Assembly (NCBI GenBank): GCA_045606685.1
Contig: JAZUSJ010000119.1
Coordinates: 1 to 9,849, forward strand
Reading direction: 5' to 3'
DNA: 9,849 bases
From: SVQP01 sp045606685
GTDB lineage: Bacteria; Bacillota; Clostridia; Oscillospirales; CAG-272
The position numbers and the translations under genes are program-made. Shown piece after piece: positions 1-5,993 of this stretch (position 1 is its first letter; each line of letters starts with the position of its first letter). The notes under the pieces were generated by a model that worked only from the letters and a program-made list of their open reading frames with translations, was not told the DNA's origin and made no database searches.

Positions 1-173
1 GGCTTTTTCGTTATGCCTTCTTTTGTTTTTTACGTTGCTTTTTTTCGTTGCTTTTAGCCTTTTCTTATACTTACTGCAATCGATTTCTCATAGTAAACGC
101 AAGGCCTTTGCTACTGTTGCATTTACTTTGAGAATTTACGATTCCTTGCTTTACAGGCCTTCCCTTGCTTGCT
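1..173. other. T-rich gene-free stretch downstream of the SLOG gene
   Basis: No convincing coding sequence is visible on either strand. The plus strand is strongly T-rich with a recurring CGTTGCTTTT word near 33-56. A small palindrome-like GCAAGGCCTTTGC lies near 100-112. No clear hairpin followed by a T-run that could end the minus-strand gene at 174 was found. The window starts here, so a feature cut by the edge cannot be excluded. Confidence 0.5.
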
Positions 174-653
174 TTACGCCAGCTCGTCAAACAAATTGAC
201 AAACTCCAAGCCGGATTTGAGTGCATATGCGGCGGTATAGGCCGTGCCACCCTTGCTTTTGGTCAGAAATGCGATGCAGACGTCGCTGCCCTCGACCAGA
301 CGGCGGTCACGCTCCAGCATACAGCCCTCGCTGTAGCGGTCGCGCACGTACGTGATGCTGTCCGCCTGCGAAAGCACGAAGCGATACGCATGGCGATCCT
401 GCTCGCTCCATGCAGCATCCTGATCGCGGCAAGGCAGCACCATATGCAGCTTGATATGCGGAAACTGCTTTTTTTGCTCCAGCACGCAAAGTGCGGCCAA
501 GGTATCAAACCCGATCGCGCCGCCTGCGCGGAAATGCACCGCGCCTGCTTTGGCTTGCTTGGCGATCTCGGCTTTGAGCAATGCAGGCAGTGCCATCATG
601 TGCTGTGCGTTGATCTGTCTATGCCCTGTAAAGCACACGGTTTTTTCCTGCAC
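174..653 (-). CDS. SLOG-superfamily DUF1273/YpsA-like protein
   Basis: A 159-residue cytosolic protein with the look of the SLOG (SMF/LOG Rossmann-like) group, DUF1273/YpsA branch. Visible motifs are an N-terminal CFTGHR (residues 7-12), the glycine-rich GGAIGFD (44-50) that in this fold lines a nucleotide or ligand pocket, and a late KGGTAY segment (about 134-139). No membrane segment or signal peptide is present. I chose the GTG at 653-651 because a GAGAGGTGAG ribosome binding site lies five bases upstream. An earlier in-frame GTG at 662 would add three residues, but the ribosome binding site would touch it. A strong sigma-A promoter sits just upstream, so it is probably a single-gene unit, divergent from spoIIE. 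Family members are proposed to bind nucleotide-like ligands, and YpsA has been linked to cell division in Firmicutes. The biochemical role here is unknown. Confidence 0.85.
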   Translation of the reverse strand: MQEKTVCFTGHRQINAQHMMALPALLKAEIAKQAKAGAVHFRAGGAIGFDTLAALCVLEQKKQFPHIKLHMVLPCRDQDAAWSEQDRHAYRFVLSQADSITYVRDRYSEGCMLERDRRLVEGSDVCIAFLTKSKGGTAYTAAYALKSGLEFVNLFDELA

Positions 654-682
654 GTTGCTCACCTCTCTTTCGCGTTGCCACC

Positions 683-711
683 ATTATAGCACATTTGTTC
701 TGTTTTGTAAA
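683..711 (-). promoter_or_regulatory. Sigma-A promoter of the SLOG gene
   Basis: On the minus strand, TTTACA (706-711) is separated by exactly 17 bases from a perfect TATAAT (683-688). Transcription would start near 676, giving a leader of about 23 nt before the GTG at 653. The leader contains the GAGAGGTGAG ribosome binding site. Confidence 0.75.
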
Positions 712-885
712 CCTTTTTTTGCATAAATCGTGTACAATTTTTTGCGCTTTCCCGACATTTTTCGTCAATGCCCGACACACAGCACGCAGGAGTTTGGCAC
801 AGCTTGGGCCAAAGTGACAAAACTCGCCCGTGACCGATGCGATTTTGCCCGTGCTGCACCGACAAAAATTGCCCTGCTTTTCCGC

Positions 886-916
886 TATAATAAATGCAAA
901 AACACTTCTTTGGAGG
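886..916 (+). promoter_or_regulatory. spoIIE -10 element and ribosome binding site
   Basis: TATAAT at 886-891 would start transcription near 898. TGGAGG at 911-916 is eight bases from the ATG at 925 and decides the spoIIE start. No consensus -35 is present at 17 bp, which suggests activated transcription. Confidence 0.5.
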
Positions 917-924
917 AACTGCAC

Positions 925-3435
925 ATGCAACAAAAGACCGAATTCGTCCCATCCGACACGGGACAAGCCTTTAAAAAGACCAAAATGCGGCTGCACACCG
1001 CCTCGGCTCTACGGCGGCGGCAGATCCTGCTTGGCGTGGTGCGCGGCACAGGAATCATGCTGATCTCCTGGCTGCTGGGGGTTTTGGGTGCCTTTTTCGG
1101 CACTTACCCCGCAGGCATGATCCTGCTTTGCGCCGCCGGTACCGGTATTCCTTACATTTTTGCAGGGCTTTGCGCCTCTCTGCCCTTCACCGACGCGCCC
1201 TGGGGATATCTTTGCGCGTATCTGGGCATTCTGACCTTGCGCGTGGCCGTAACGCTATTGGTCGGCAGCGGCCGCGCCAATCTGCGACAGCTCCCGCCAT
1301 TGCCCAACGACAAATTCAGCAAAGCACTTTTGCAGATCGAGGACGGCGGCTTTTTCGGCTCTCCCCCTGCCCTGCCCGAGGCCGAGCCTTGCGTGCAAAA
1401 GCCGCGCCTTTTCGGTGAGGCGGTCATTTTACGCATGATGACCGGCGCGATCGGTGCGCTGATCGCAGGCGGATTTGCCATCGTACTGGGCGGATTTCAG
1501 TATTACGACCTGTTCGGCACGCTGTTTTTGCTGCTGAGCGTCCCGTTTGGCATCTGGCTGATCGTTCCCCTGTTCATGCCCGAAAAGCAACACCGCCTTT
1601 CGGGCTACGTGGCGCTGATGGCGGTCTGCATGGGCGCAGTCTTTGCTGCGCGGACGTTCACCTTTTTCGGGATCATGCTCTCCCCCCTTTGCGCAGCCGT
1701 GCTGGTCTATCTTGCCCTCAAGCGTCGCGGCTTTGTGGCGGCCATGTTGTGCGCCGTGGGCTGCGGCATTGCCTTTGATCCCGTCAATTCTCCCATTTTC
1801 ATCATAGGGCTTGTATTATGGGCGCTCTGCTCTCAGCTCTCCGACCGTCTGGCACTGGCTGCTGCACTGGCTTTCGCAGCAGGATGGACAGCACTTCTGG
1901 GAGGCTTTTGGGGCTTTGCCTCGGCTCTGCCCACCATTCTTGCAAGCGGCACCCTGCTGTTCGCTGCCGACAAATGGCTTTTGCCCGCAGCAGATGCCGT
2001 TGCATGCGAGAGTGAGGGGGGCGATTTTTCGGGTGAGAGCGAATTTGCAAGGCTTGTGACGCAGGAAAGCCGCAATCAAAGCGCCACCGAGCGCACCGAA
2101 AGCATGGCGCAGGCCTTTACCAGCCTTTCCGAAACCTTTTTTGAGCTTTGCGACAAGCTGCGCCGCCCCGCTCTTTTGGATCTGCGCCGTATTTGTGACA
2201 GTGCATTTGAGTGTGCCTGCACCGACTGTCCGCGCCGCGAGATCTGCTGGGGCTCGGAATACAGCACTACGCTGGAAAGCATCGGCAAGCTGACCTCCGC
2301 CTTGCACCTTGCGGGCAAAGCAGACGTTGGCTGTCTGCCGCAGGGCCTGCTTTCTGCCTGTCCGCGCACCGAAAGGATTGTCTCCGCGGCCAACGAGCAA
2401 TGCGCGGACATGACGGCCTCGCTTTTGCGCAGCGAAAAAACGCACATGTTCGCATCCGATTACGCAGCCATTGCCGACCTGTTGACAGACGCGCTCAAGG
2501 AGGACAACGAGGAATTCCGTGCAGATGCAGAAACGGGTGAGCGCATATTCCGCTACCTGACCGATCAGGGCATTGCCGTAGGCAGCATCGTGGTCAGCGG
2601 CGTGCGCGCCAAGCGCATCTGCGCACGTGGCGTCGGATTCGGTGCAGGCCGCACCACACCCGACGCTTTGCGCGAAGCCTTGGAAAACATCTGCGGCACG
2701 CCGCTTGGCGATCCCGTGTTCGAGATCTCCAAGGACAGCACGGTCATGATGCTGTGCGCACGCGACCAATTCGCCGTATCGTTTGACACAGGCGTGATTC
2801 CCGCGCCCGCCGAGGCCGTGCTGGATCCCCAAGCCCCCTCGGGCGATGCCCTTTCCTGCTTTGCGGGCAAATCCTCCTATTTTTACGGCATTCTGACCGA
2901 CGGCATGGGCAGCGGCAGGCAGGCCGCCTTTTCGGCACAGGTCTGCACCGTTTTCCTTGAAAAAATGCTGTATGCGGGCAACAGTCCCGAGATCTCTCTG
3001 CGCATGCTCAACAATTACCTGCGCTCGCACTCCGACGTTCCCGAGGCCGAATGCTCGGTGGGCGTGGACATGGTGCGCATCGACCTGATCACAGGCACCG
3101 CGCACTTTATCAAAAGCGGTGCCGTGCCAACCTTCGTGCTGCGCGGCAAGCAGCTGCTCAAGATCAAGGCGCACACACCGCCCATCGGCATCCTGCACAC
3201 GGTACAGGCGCAGATCATCCCCTTTGAGCTTTCCAGCGGGGATATCATCGTCATGGTCAGCGACGGCATCACATCAGGCAACGAGGATTGCCCCTGGCTG
3301 CTCTCGCTTCTTGCAGGCACGCCCTGGACAGAGCCTGCCGTGCTGAAAGAAACCATCCTTTTGCACGCACGTGAGTCGGGCAGCACCGATGATATGTCCT
3401 GTGCGGTCATGCGGATTGATAAGCTGAGCGCGTGA
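925..3435 (+). CDS. spoIIE: Stage II sporulation protein E (SpoIIE), PP2C-type phosphatase
   Basis: An 836-residue protein, close to the roughly 827 of Bacillus SpoIIE. In that system SpoIIE dephosphorylates the anti-anti-sigma factor SpoIIAA, releasing sigma-F in the forespore, and it also interacts with FtsZ at the asymmetric septum. The N-terminal part (about 25-370) is a series of hydrophobic membrane segments. It is followed by a soluble regulatory region with the family's cysteine cluster (C424, C430, C432, C435, C441) and a C-terminal PP2C domain. Metal-binding aspartates are visible in TDGMGSG (D659), VSDG (D780) and STDDMS (D822/D823), so the phosphatase looks intact. The ATG at 925 is chosen because TGGAGG (911-916) lies eight bases upstream. 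The reading frame is open back to 730 but without a ribosome binding site. The stop is TGA at 3433-3435. No partner genes such as tilS or hpt follow. Confidence 0.95.
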   Translation: MQQKTEFVPSDTGQAFKKTKMRLHTASALRRRQILLGVVRGTGIMLISWLLGVLGAFFGTYPAGMILLCAAGTGIPYIFAGLCASLPFTDAPWGYLCAYLGILTLRVAVTLLVGSGRANLRQLPPLPNDKFSKALLQIEDGGFFGSPPALPEAEPCVQKPRLFGEAVILRMMTGAIGALIAGGFAIVLGGFQYYDLFGTLFLLLSVPFGIWLIVPLFMPEKQHRLSGYVALMAVCMGAVFAARTFTFFGIMLSPLCAAVLVYLALKRRGFVAAMLCAVGCGIAFDPVNSPIFIIGLVLWALCSQLSDRLALAAALAFAAGWTALLGGFWGFASALPTILASGTLLFAADKWLLPAADAVACESEGGDFSGESEFARLVTQESRNQSATERTESMAQAFTSLSETFFELCDKLRRPALLDLRRICDSAFECACTDCPRREICWGSEYSTTLESIGKLTSALHLAGKADVGCLPQGLLSACPRTERIVSAANEQCADMTASLLRSEKTHMFASDYAAIADLLTDALKEDNEEFRADAETGERIFRYLTDQGIAVGSIVVSGVRAKRICARGVGFGAGRTTPDALREALENICGTPLGDPVFEISKDSTVMMLCARDQFAVSFDTGVIPAPAEAVLDPQAPSGDALSCFAGKSSYFYGILTDGMGSGRQAAFSAQVCTVFLEKMLYAGNSPEISLRMLNNYLRSHSDVPEAECSVGVDMVRIDLITGTAHFIKSGAVPTFVLRGKQLLKIKAHTPPIGILHTVQAQIIPFELSSGDIIVMVSDGITSGNEDCPWLLSLLAGTPWTEPAVLKETILLHARESGSTDDMSCAVMRIDKLSA

Positions 3436-3476
3436 GAGGAACAGCAGCAAAATACGAAACAAAGCATCCCCGGCGG

Positions 3477-3537
3477 TGTCATCCTGAGCGTAGAGTGTGT
3501 GGTTTCGCAACTCGTTGCGAAATGTAGCGGAGTCGAA
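3477..3537 (+). repeat. Dispersed repeat copy A (TGTCATCCTGAGCG family)
   Basis: A constant left block TGTCATCCTGAGCG (3477-3490) and a right block GAGTCGAA (3530-3537) flank a variable middle. The middle holds a perfect 8-bp hairpin: TTTCGCAA (3503-3510), loop CTCG, TTGCGAAA (3515-3522). The copy is shorter than the others because the following GTTTTGC block is missing or degenerate. It lies 42 bp after the spoIIE stop, so it may end up in the spoIIE mRNA tail. Confidence 0.8.
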
Positions 3538-3560
3538 CCCGGAGGGCGCGCCACGTTTTG

Positions 3561-3668
3561 TGTCATCCTGAGCGAAAGCCGCAAAGCGGCTGAGTCGAAG
3601 TTTTGCGTAGTGTAGCTGCAACGCAGGCGAAACGGAGCAAAACCGCCGCAGGCGGGATCTCCGATAGG
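3561..3668 (+). repeat. Dispersed repeat copy B
   Basis: The left block TGTCATCCTGAGCG (3561-3574) is followed by the hairpin GCCGC/GCGGC with an AAA loop (3578-3590) and the right block GAGTCGAAG. A second module follows: GTTTTGC, a variable stretch, the inverted block GCAAAAC (3637-3643), a short CCGCC/GGCGG hairpin (3643-3655) and GGGATCT. Copy A sits just upstream in the same orientation. Confidence 0.8.
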
Positions 3669-3767
3669 TTTACTCAACGTCCGCTTAGCGTTTCACATAT
3701 GTCGCGGTTCCGTTTACTTGCCCCAAATCGTTTTATCCAAATGTAACTTCAGCAGACAATGTGTCAG

Positions 3768-3828
3768 AAACCGACGCAGATCCCTTCCTCGGGCGTGCGC
3801 AAAAGCGCACTTCCTCGTCGGTTTTGCT
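3768..3828 (+). terminator. Nested stem-loop followed by T-run, possible spoIIE terminator
   Basis: AAACCGACG (3768-3776) pairs perfectly with CGTCGGTTT (3816-3824), and inside it GTGCGC (3795-3800) pairs with GCGCAC (3805-3810) around an AAAA loop. On the plus strand the stem runs into TTTTGCTTG, a weak T-run that could end spoIIE transcripts. It overlaps the end of repeat copy C, so the structure may belong to the repeat rather than to spoIIE. Confidence 0.4.
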
Positions 3829-3910
3829 TGCTGCGGTGCTTCGCATCCTCGACTCGCAAAACTTCGACTGCGCTCGGTCGCTCTGCGCCCTCGCTCCGCT
3901 CAGGATGACA
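3768..3910 (-). repeat. Dispersed repeat copy C, opposite orientation
   Basis: Read on the minus strand, it starts with TGTCATCCTGAGCG (3910-3897). A GC-rich variable middle, AGTCGAAGTTTTGC (3869-3856) and later GCAAAACCG follow, the same order of blocks as in copies B and D. It ends in a nested hairpin and GGGATCT. It faces copies A and B across about 100 bp of spacer. Confidence 0.7.
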
Positions 3911-3940
3911 CGTTCGAAAAAGGCTTGCCTATACCCCGAC

Positions 3941-3976
3941 AAAACACAAAGCCCGCGCCAAATCGGCGCGGGTTTT
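3941..3976 (-). terminator. Intrinsic terminator of the lipoprotein gene
   Basis: A perfect 8-bp GC stem, CCCGCGCC (3952-3959) and GGCGCGGG (3965-3972) with a 5-base loop, lies 21 bp beyond the lipoprotein stop codon. On the minus strand it is followed by CTTTGTGTTTT. On the plus strand it is followed by TTTTGCTT, so it may act in both directions and also stop leftover spoIIE transcription. Confidence 0.8.
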
Positions 3977-3992
3977 GCTTCGTATTTGCTTG

Positions 3993-5705
3993 TTATTCGG
4001 GAACGTAGTTGTAATGGATGGTGGCGGTATTCGGAACGCTCGCATTCTTAGAAAGTGTTTTCCATTCTTGCTCCGTCCCCGCAAAATAAACATGCTTCAA
4101 ATCGGTGCAACCTTTGAACACATACCATCCAATATTCTTCACAGTTTTAGAGATAGTTATGCTACTCAAGCCGGTGCAGACGGAGAAAGCATTCATATCA
4201 ATAGTTGTCACACCATCCGGAATTATGATGCTTGTCAAGCCGGTGCAACCACGGAACGCTGATTCGCCAATACTTGTCACGCTATTCGGAATTGTTATAC
4301 TGGTCAAGCCGGTGCAGCCGGAGAACGCCCCATCACCAATACTTGTAACATTATCGCCAATTGTAATACTCGTCAAGCCGGTGCAACCGTAAAACGCATA
4401 ATTACCAATACTTATCACTTTATCCGGAATCGTAATGCTCGTCAAAGCGGTGCAACCGCGGAACGCTGTTTCGCCAATGCTTTTAACACCATCGCCAATC
4501 GTCACGCTCATCAAACCGGTGCATTCATTGAATGCGTGATAACCAATACTTGTCACGCCATCCGGAATCGTAATACTCGTCAAACCAACACAGCCGGAGA
4601 ACGCCTCATCACCAATACTTGTAACATTATCGCCAATTGTAATACTCGTCAAGCCGGTGCATTCATAGAAAGCGCGACCACCAATACTTGTCACGCTATC
4701 CGGAATAGAGACTACTCTTAGTTTAGTGCAACGCTCAAATGTCTTATTCAAAATCTTTCGAGTTCCTTCTCGCAAATTAAGAACAGCAACCGAATCATCA
4801 AAACCGATCACAATATTATCAACGTACGAAACACCGTTATCAATTTCAACAATTCCGTTACACCACCCAAAAGCCCTATTGCCAACACCCGTCACACTAT
4901 CCGGAATCGTGATGCTCTTCAAACCGCTACAATTGAAGAACGCTGTAGCACCAATACTTGTCACACCATCCGGAATGTCAATACTCGTCAAGCTAACGCA
5001 TTCATGAAATGCAGAGTTACCAATGTGTGTCACACCATTCGGAATGGTGACGCTCGCCAAGTTTGAACAACCAAAGAATGCATCTCTGCCGATTGTTTCA
5101 ACACTATTGGGAATATTCACAACAGTAATATTCTTCTCCTTAAATGCAGAATCGCCAATAACCTTGACAGGCAAGTCCTCGTATTGCGCTGCAATATTCA
5201 CCTTGGGAGAATCACCCGTGTAGTCAACCACCTCTGCATAGGTACCATCAGAAGAAACTAAATAGAGCACTCCTTCTGATTCACGCGTGGGCAGGTTGCA
5301 TGCGCTACAGAATCCGTCAGCAGCAATCTCATGGGCAGCTTTTGCTTCGGTTTCACCGCATTCATTGCAAACACGCCAATGATTTTCATCGTCACGCTCA
5401 TAAAGATCCGGCCACATGTGTGATGCCGCAACAACTTCTTGTGCAACAAGAACTTTGTTGCACACAGAACAATGTTTGCCTTCGGTCAAGCCTGTTTGGG
5501 TACAAGTAGGAGCAACGGCTTCATCGATCACTTCGGTATGAGCAGAAGCACCAATGCACTGCGTTTCGTTTTCCGGTATAGACGGTGCAACTGTTTCTGT
5601 GTCTCCCCTGTTTGTTTCCGAGGCAGGTTTGTCCTCATCACAAGACACTAAAAGCAATGTCACAGCCAGCGTCAAAATCACCAGTAAACACAAAACTTTT
5701 TTCAT
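3993..5705 (-). CDS. BspA-like leucine-rich-repeat surface lipoprotein
   Basis: A 570-residue predicted lipoprotein. The N-terminus MKK, a hydrophobic core and the lipobox LVSC predict lipidation at C22 and anchoring on the outer face of the membrane. An acidic, Ser/Thr-rich linker follows. A region of about 50-140 carries three CxxC pairs (C79/C82, C113/C116, C133/C136) amid His and acidic residues. Residues about 183-542 hold around 15 BspA-type LRR_5 units of 23 residues, pattern xxAFxxCxxLTSITIPDxVTSIG, with one irregular insert at about 280-320. The C-terminal tail is short and has no sortase motif. Such repeats occur in surface proteins that bind host or environmental ligands; the ligand here is unknown. 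AAAAGGAG lies seven bases before the ATG at 5705. No promoter reading toward the gene is visible in the present orientation of the upstream segment. The gene is AT-richer than spoIIE and the ATPase gene. Confidence 0.9.
   Translation of the reverse strand: MKKVLCLLVILTLAVTLLLVSCDEDKPASETNRGDTETVAPSIPENETQCIGASAHTEVIDEAVAPTCTQTGLTEGKHCSVCNKVLVAQEVVAASHMWPDLYERDDENHWRVCNECGETEAKAAHEIAADGFCSACNLPTRESEGVLYLVSSDGTYAEVVDYTGDSPKVNIAAQYEDLPVKVIGDSAFKEKNITVVNIPNSVETIGRDAFFGCSNLASVTIPNGVTHIGNSAFHECVSLTSIDIPDGVTSIGATAFFNCSGLKSITIPDSVTGVGNRAFGWCNGIVEIDNGVSYVDNIVIGFDDSVAVLNLREGTRKILNKTFERCTKLRVVSIPDSVTSIGGRAFYECTGLTSITIGDNVTSIGDEAFSGCVGLTSITIPDGVTSIGYHAFNECTGLMSVTIGDGVKSIGETAFRGCTALTSITIPDKVISIGNYAFYGCTGLTSITIGDNVTSIGDGAFSGCTGLTSITIPNSVTSIGESAFRGCTGLTSIIIPDGVTTIDMNAFSVCTGLSSITISKTVKNIGWYVFKGCTDLKHVYFAGTEQEWKTLSKNASVPNTATIHYNYVPE
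4315..4661. repeat. In-frame 69-bp tandem repeats with a near-identical 71-bp pair
   Basis: Part of the LRR array. The 71-bp stretches 4315-4385 and 4591-4661 differ at one base only (C versus T in the GAACGCC context) and lie 276 bp apart, exactly four 69-bp units. The units between them are more diverged. This points to recent duplication or gene conversion inside the array. Confidence 0.85.
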
Positions 5706-5726
5706 GTTCTTTCTCCTTTTCTCTTT

Positions 5727-5750
5727 ACCACATAATTCGCATTATGTAGT
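5727..5750 (-). repeat. Left inverted repeat (IRL), candidate recombination site
   Basis: A 24-bp site with arm ACCACATAAT (5727-5736), asymmetric core TCGC (5737-5740) and arm ATTATGTAGT (5741-5750). It is the reverse complement of the site at 5946-5969 except for one base, A at 5748. The palindrome extends outward to 5723-5754 (CTTTAC on one side, GTAAAG on the other). It lies 21 bp upstream of the lipoprotein ATG. Read toward the lipoprotein gene it is followed by AAAGAGAAAAGGAG rather than a T-run, so it should not terminate transcription. Confidence 0.8.
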
Positions 5751-5803
5751 AAAGATGCTCGACAAAAAAATAAACCTCTGTCGGTTTTGAGCGCAGAAAA
5801 GGG

Positions 5804-5840
5804 CCAATGAAAAGGATTTTTTAAATCATTCTTTCATTGG
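5804..5840 (-). terminator. Stem-loop inside the segment, possible leftward terminator
   Basis: CCAATGAAA (5804-5812) pairs perfectly with TTTCATTGG (5832-5840), and inner GATTT/AAATC can extend the stem. On the minus strand the stem is followed by CCCTTTTCTG, a short T-run. In the present orientation this could stop read-through from the recombinase gene into the lipoprotein gene. The T-run is weak, so it may instead be a protein-binding or structural element. Confidence 0.35.
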
Positions 5841-5893
5841 TCGATTTGTCGTACCAATTTTTTATATTTTTTGAACAACATTGATCTTTTTTA

Positions 5894-5922
5894 TTGACAA
5901 AACCATGCTTTGAGCGTATAAT
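5894..5922 (+). promoter_or_regulatory. Perfect consensus sigma-A promoter in the invertible segment
   Basis: TTGACA (5894-5899), a 17-bp spacer and TATAAT (5917-5922) match consensus at every position. The upstream DNA is rich in A and T runs, like an UP element. Transcription would start near 5929 and proceed rightward into the terminator at 5945-5978. No gene lies downstream on this strand, so in this orientation the promoter has no protein-coding target. Confidence 0.85.
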
Positions 5923-5944
5923 TGGATATGTAATCAAATATTTT

Positions 5945-5978
5945 CACCACATAATGCGAATTATGTGGTGCTTTTTTT
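5945..5978 (+). terminator. Intrinsic terminator overlapping IRR
   Basis: An 11-bp stem, CACCACATAAT (5945-5955) with ATTATGTGGTG (5960-5970), and a GCGA loop are followed by C and seven Ts (5972-5978). It would stop transcription from the promoter at 5894-5922 after about 50 nt, protecting the recombinase gene from antisense transcription. The T-run lies outside the recombination site, so it would stay in place after inversion. Confidence 0.75.
5946..5969 (+). repeat. Right inverted repeat (IRR), candidate recombination site
   Basis: Arm ACCACATAAT (5946-5955), core GCGA (5956-5959), arm ATTATGTGGT (5960-5969). The two arms are a perfect palindrome. The site is the inverted partner of 5727-5750. 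It also forms the stem of the rightward terminator. Confidence 0.8.
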
Positions 5979-5993
5979 GCCCTGATTTTGTGG

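Larger units (their letters stand above)
654..924. promoter_or_regulatory. Divergent promoter region between the SLOG gene and spoIIE
   Basis: This 271-bp non-coding gap drives both flanking genes outward. The SLOG promoter is at its left end. On the spoIIE side a TATAAT lies at 886-891, with no good TTGACA at 17 bp, which fits an activator-dependent promoter. Two GACAAAA words, at 816-822 and 861-867, resemble reversed Spo0A boxes (TTTTGTC-type), and spoIIE is a classic Spo0A target in Bacillus. The Spo0A assignment is inference from partial matches. Confidence 0.4.
5727..5969. mobile_element. Candidate invertible promoter segment (phase switch), drawn OFF
   Basis: Inverted 24-bp sites at 5727-5750 and 5946-5969 flank 195 bp of very AT-rich DNA with no gene. 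A consensus sigma-A promoter near the right end points rightward, away from the lipoprotein gene. The cores (TCGC left, GCGA right) are in opposite orientation, which for a tyrosine recombinase predicts inversion rather than deletion. After inversion the promoter would lie at about 5774-5802 facing the lipoprotein gene, with a leader of about 62 nt that passes the left site and then the AAAAGGAG ribosome binding site. A complete tyrosine recombinase gene begins its 3' end 25 bp to the right. The layout matches known recombinase-controlled invertible promoters of surface genes. The inversion event is inferred, since only one orientation is seen. Confidence 0.65.

Noticed and set aside
730..924. 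Longer SpoIIE starting at 730 (65 extra residues)
   Set aside because: The extra part has no ribosome binding site, is Cys/Arg-rich without family resemblance, and overlaps the promoter TATAAT. TGGAGG supports the ATG at 925.
1816..3198. Minus-strand open frame of 460 codons opposite spoIIE
   Set aside because: Antisense shadow of a well-supported gene, with low-complexity composition and no recognisable domain.
3436..3992. Short open frames in the convergent spacer
   Set aside because: They lack ribosome binding sites, are made of repeat sequence, and show no protein-like composition.
4130..5130. CRISPR-like regular repeats
   Set aside because: The 69-bp periodicity is in frame and encodes 23-residue LRR units. 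There are no unique spacers between short identical repeats and no cas genes.
5727..5969. Small transposon-like element (MITE) bounded by inverted repeats
   Set aside because: Each end is itself palindromic with an asymmetric core, no target-site duplication is visible, and a functional promoter lies inside. A recombination switch explains more, though a MITE is not fully excluded.
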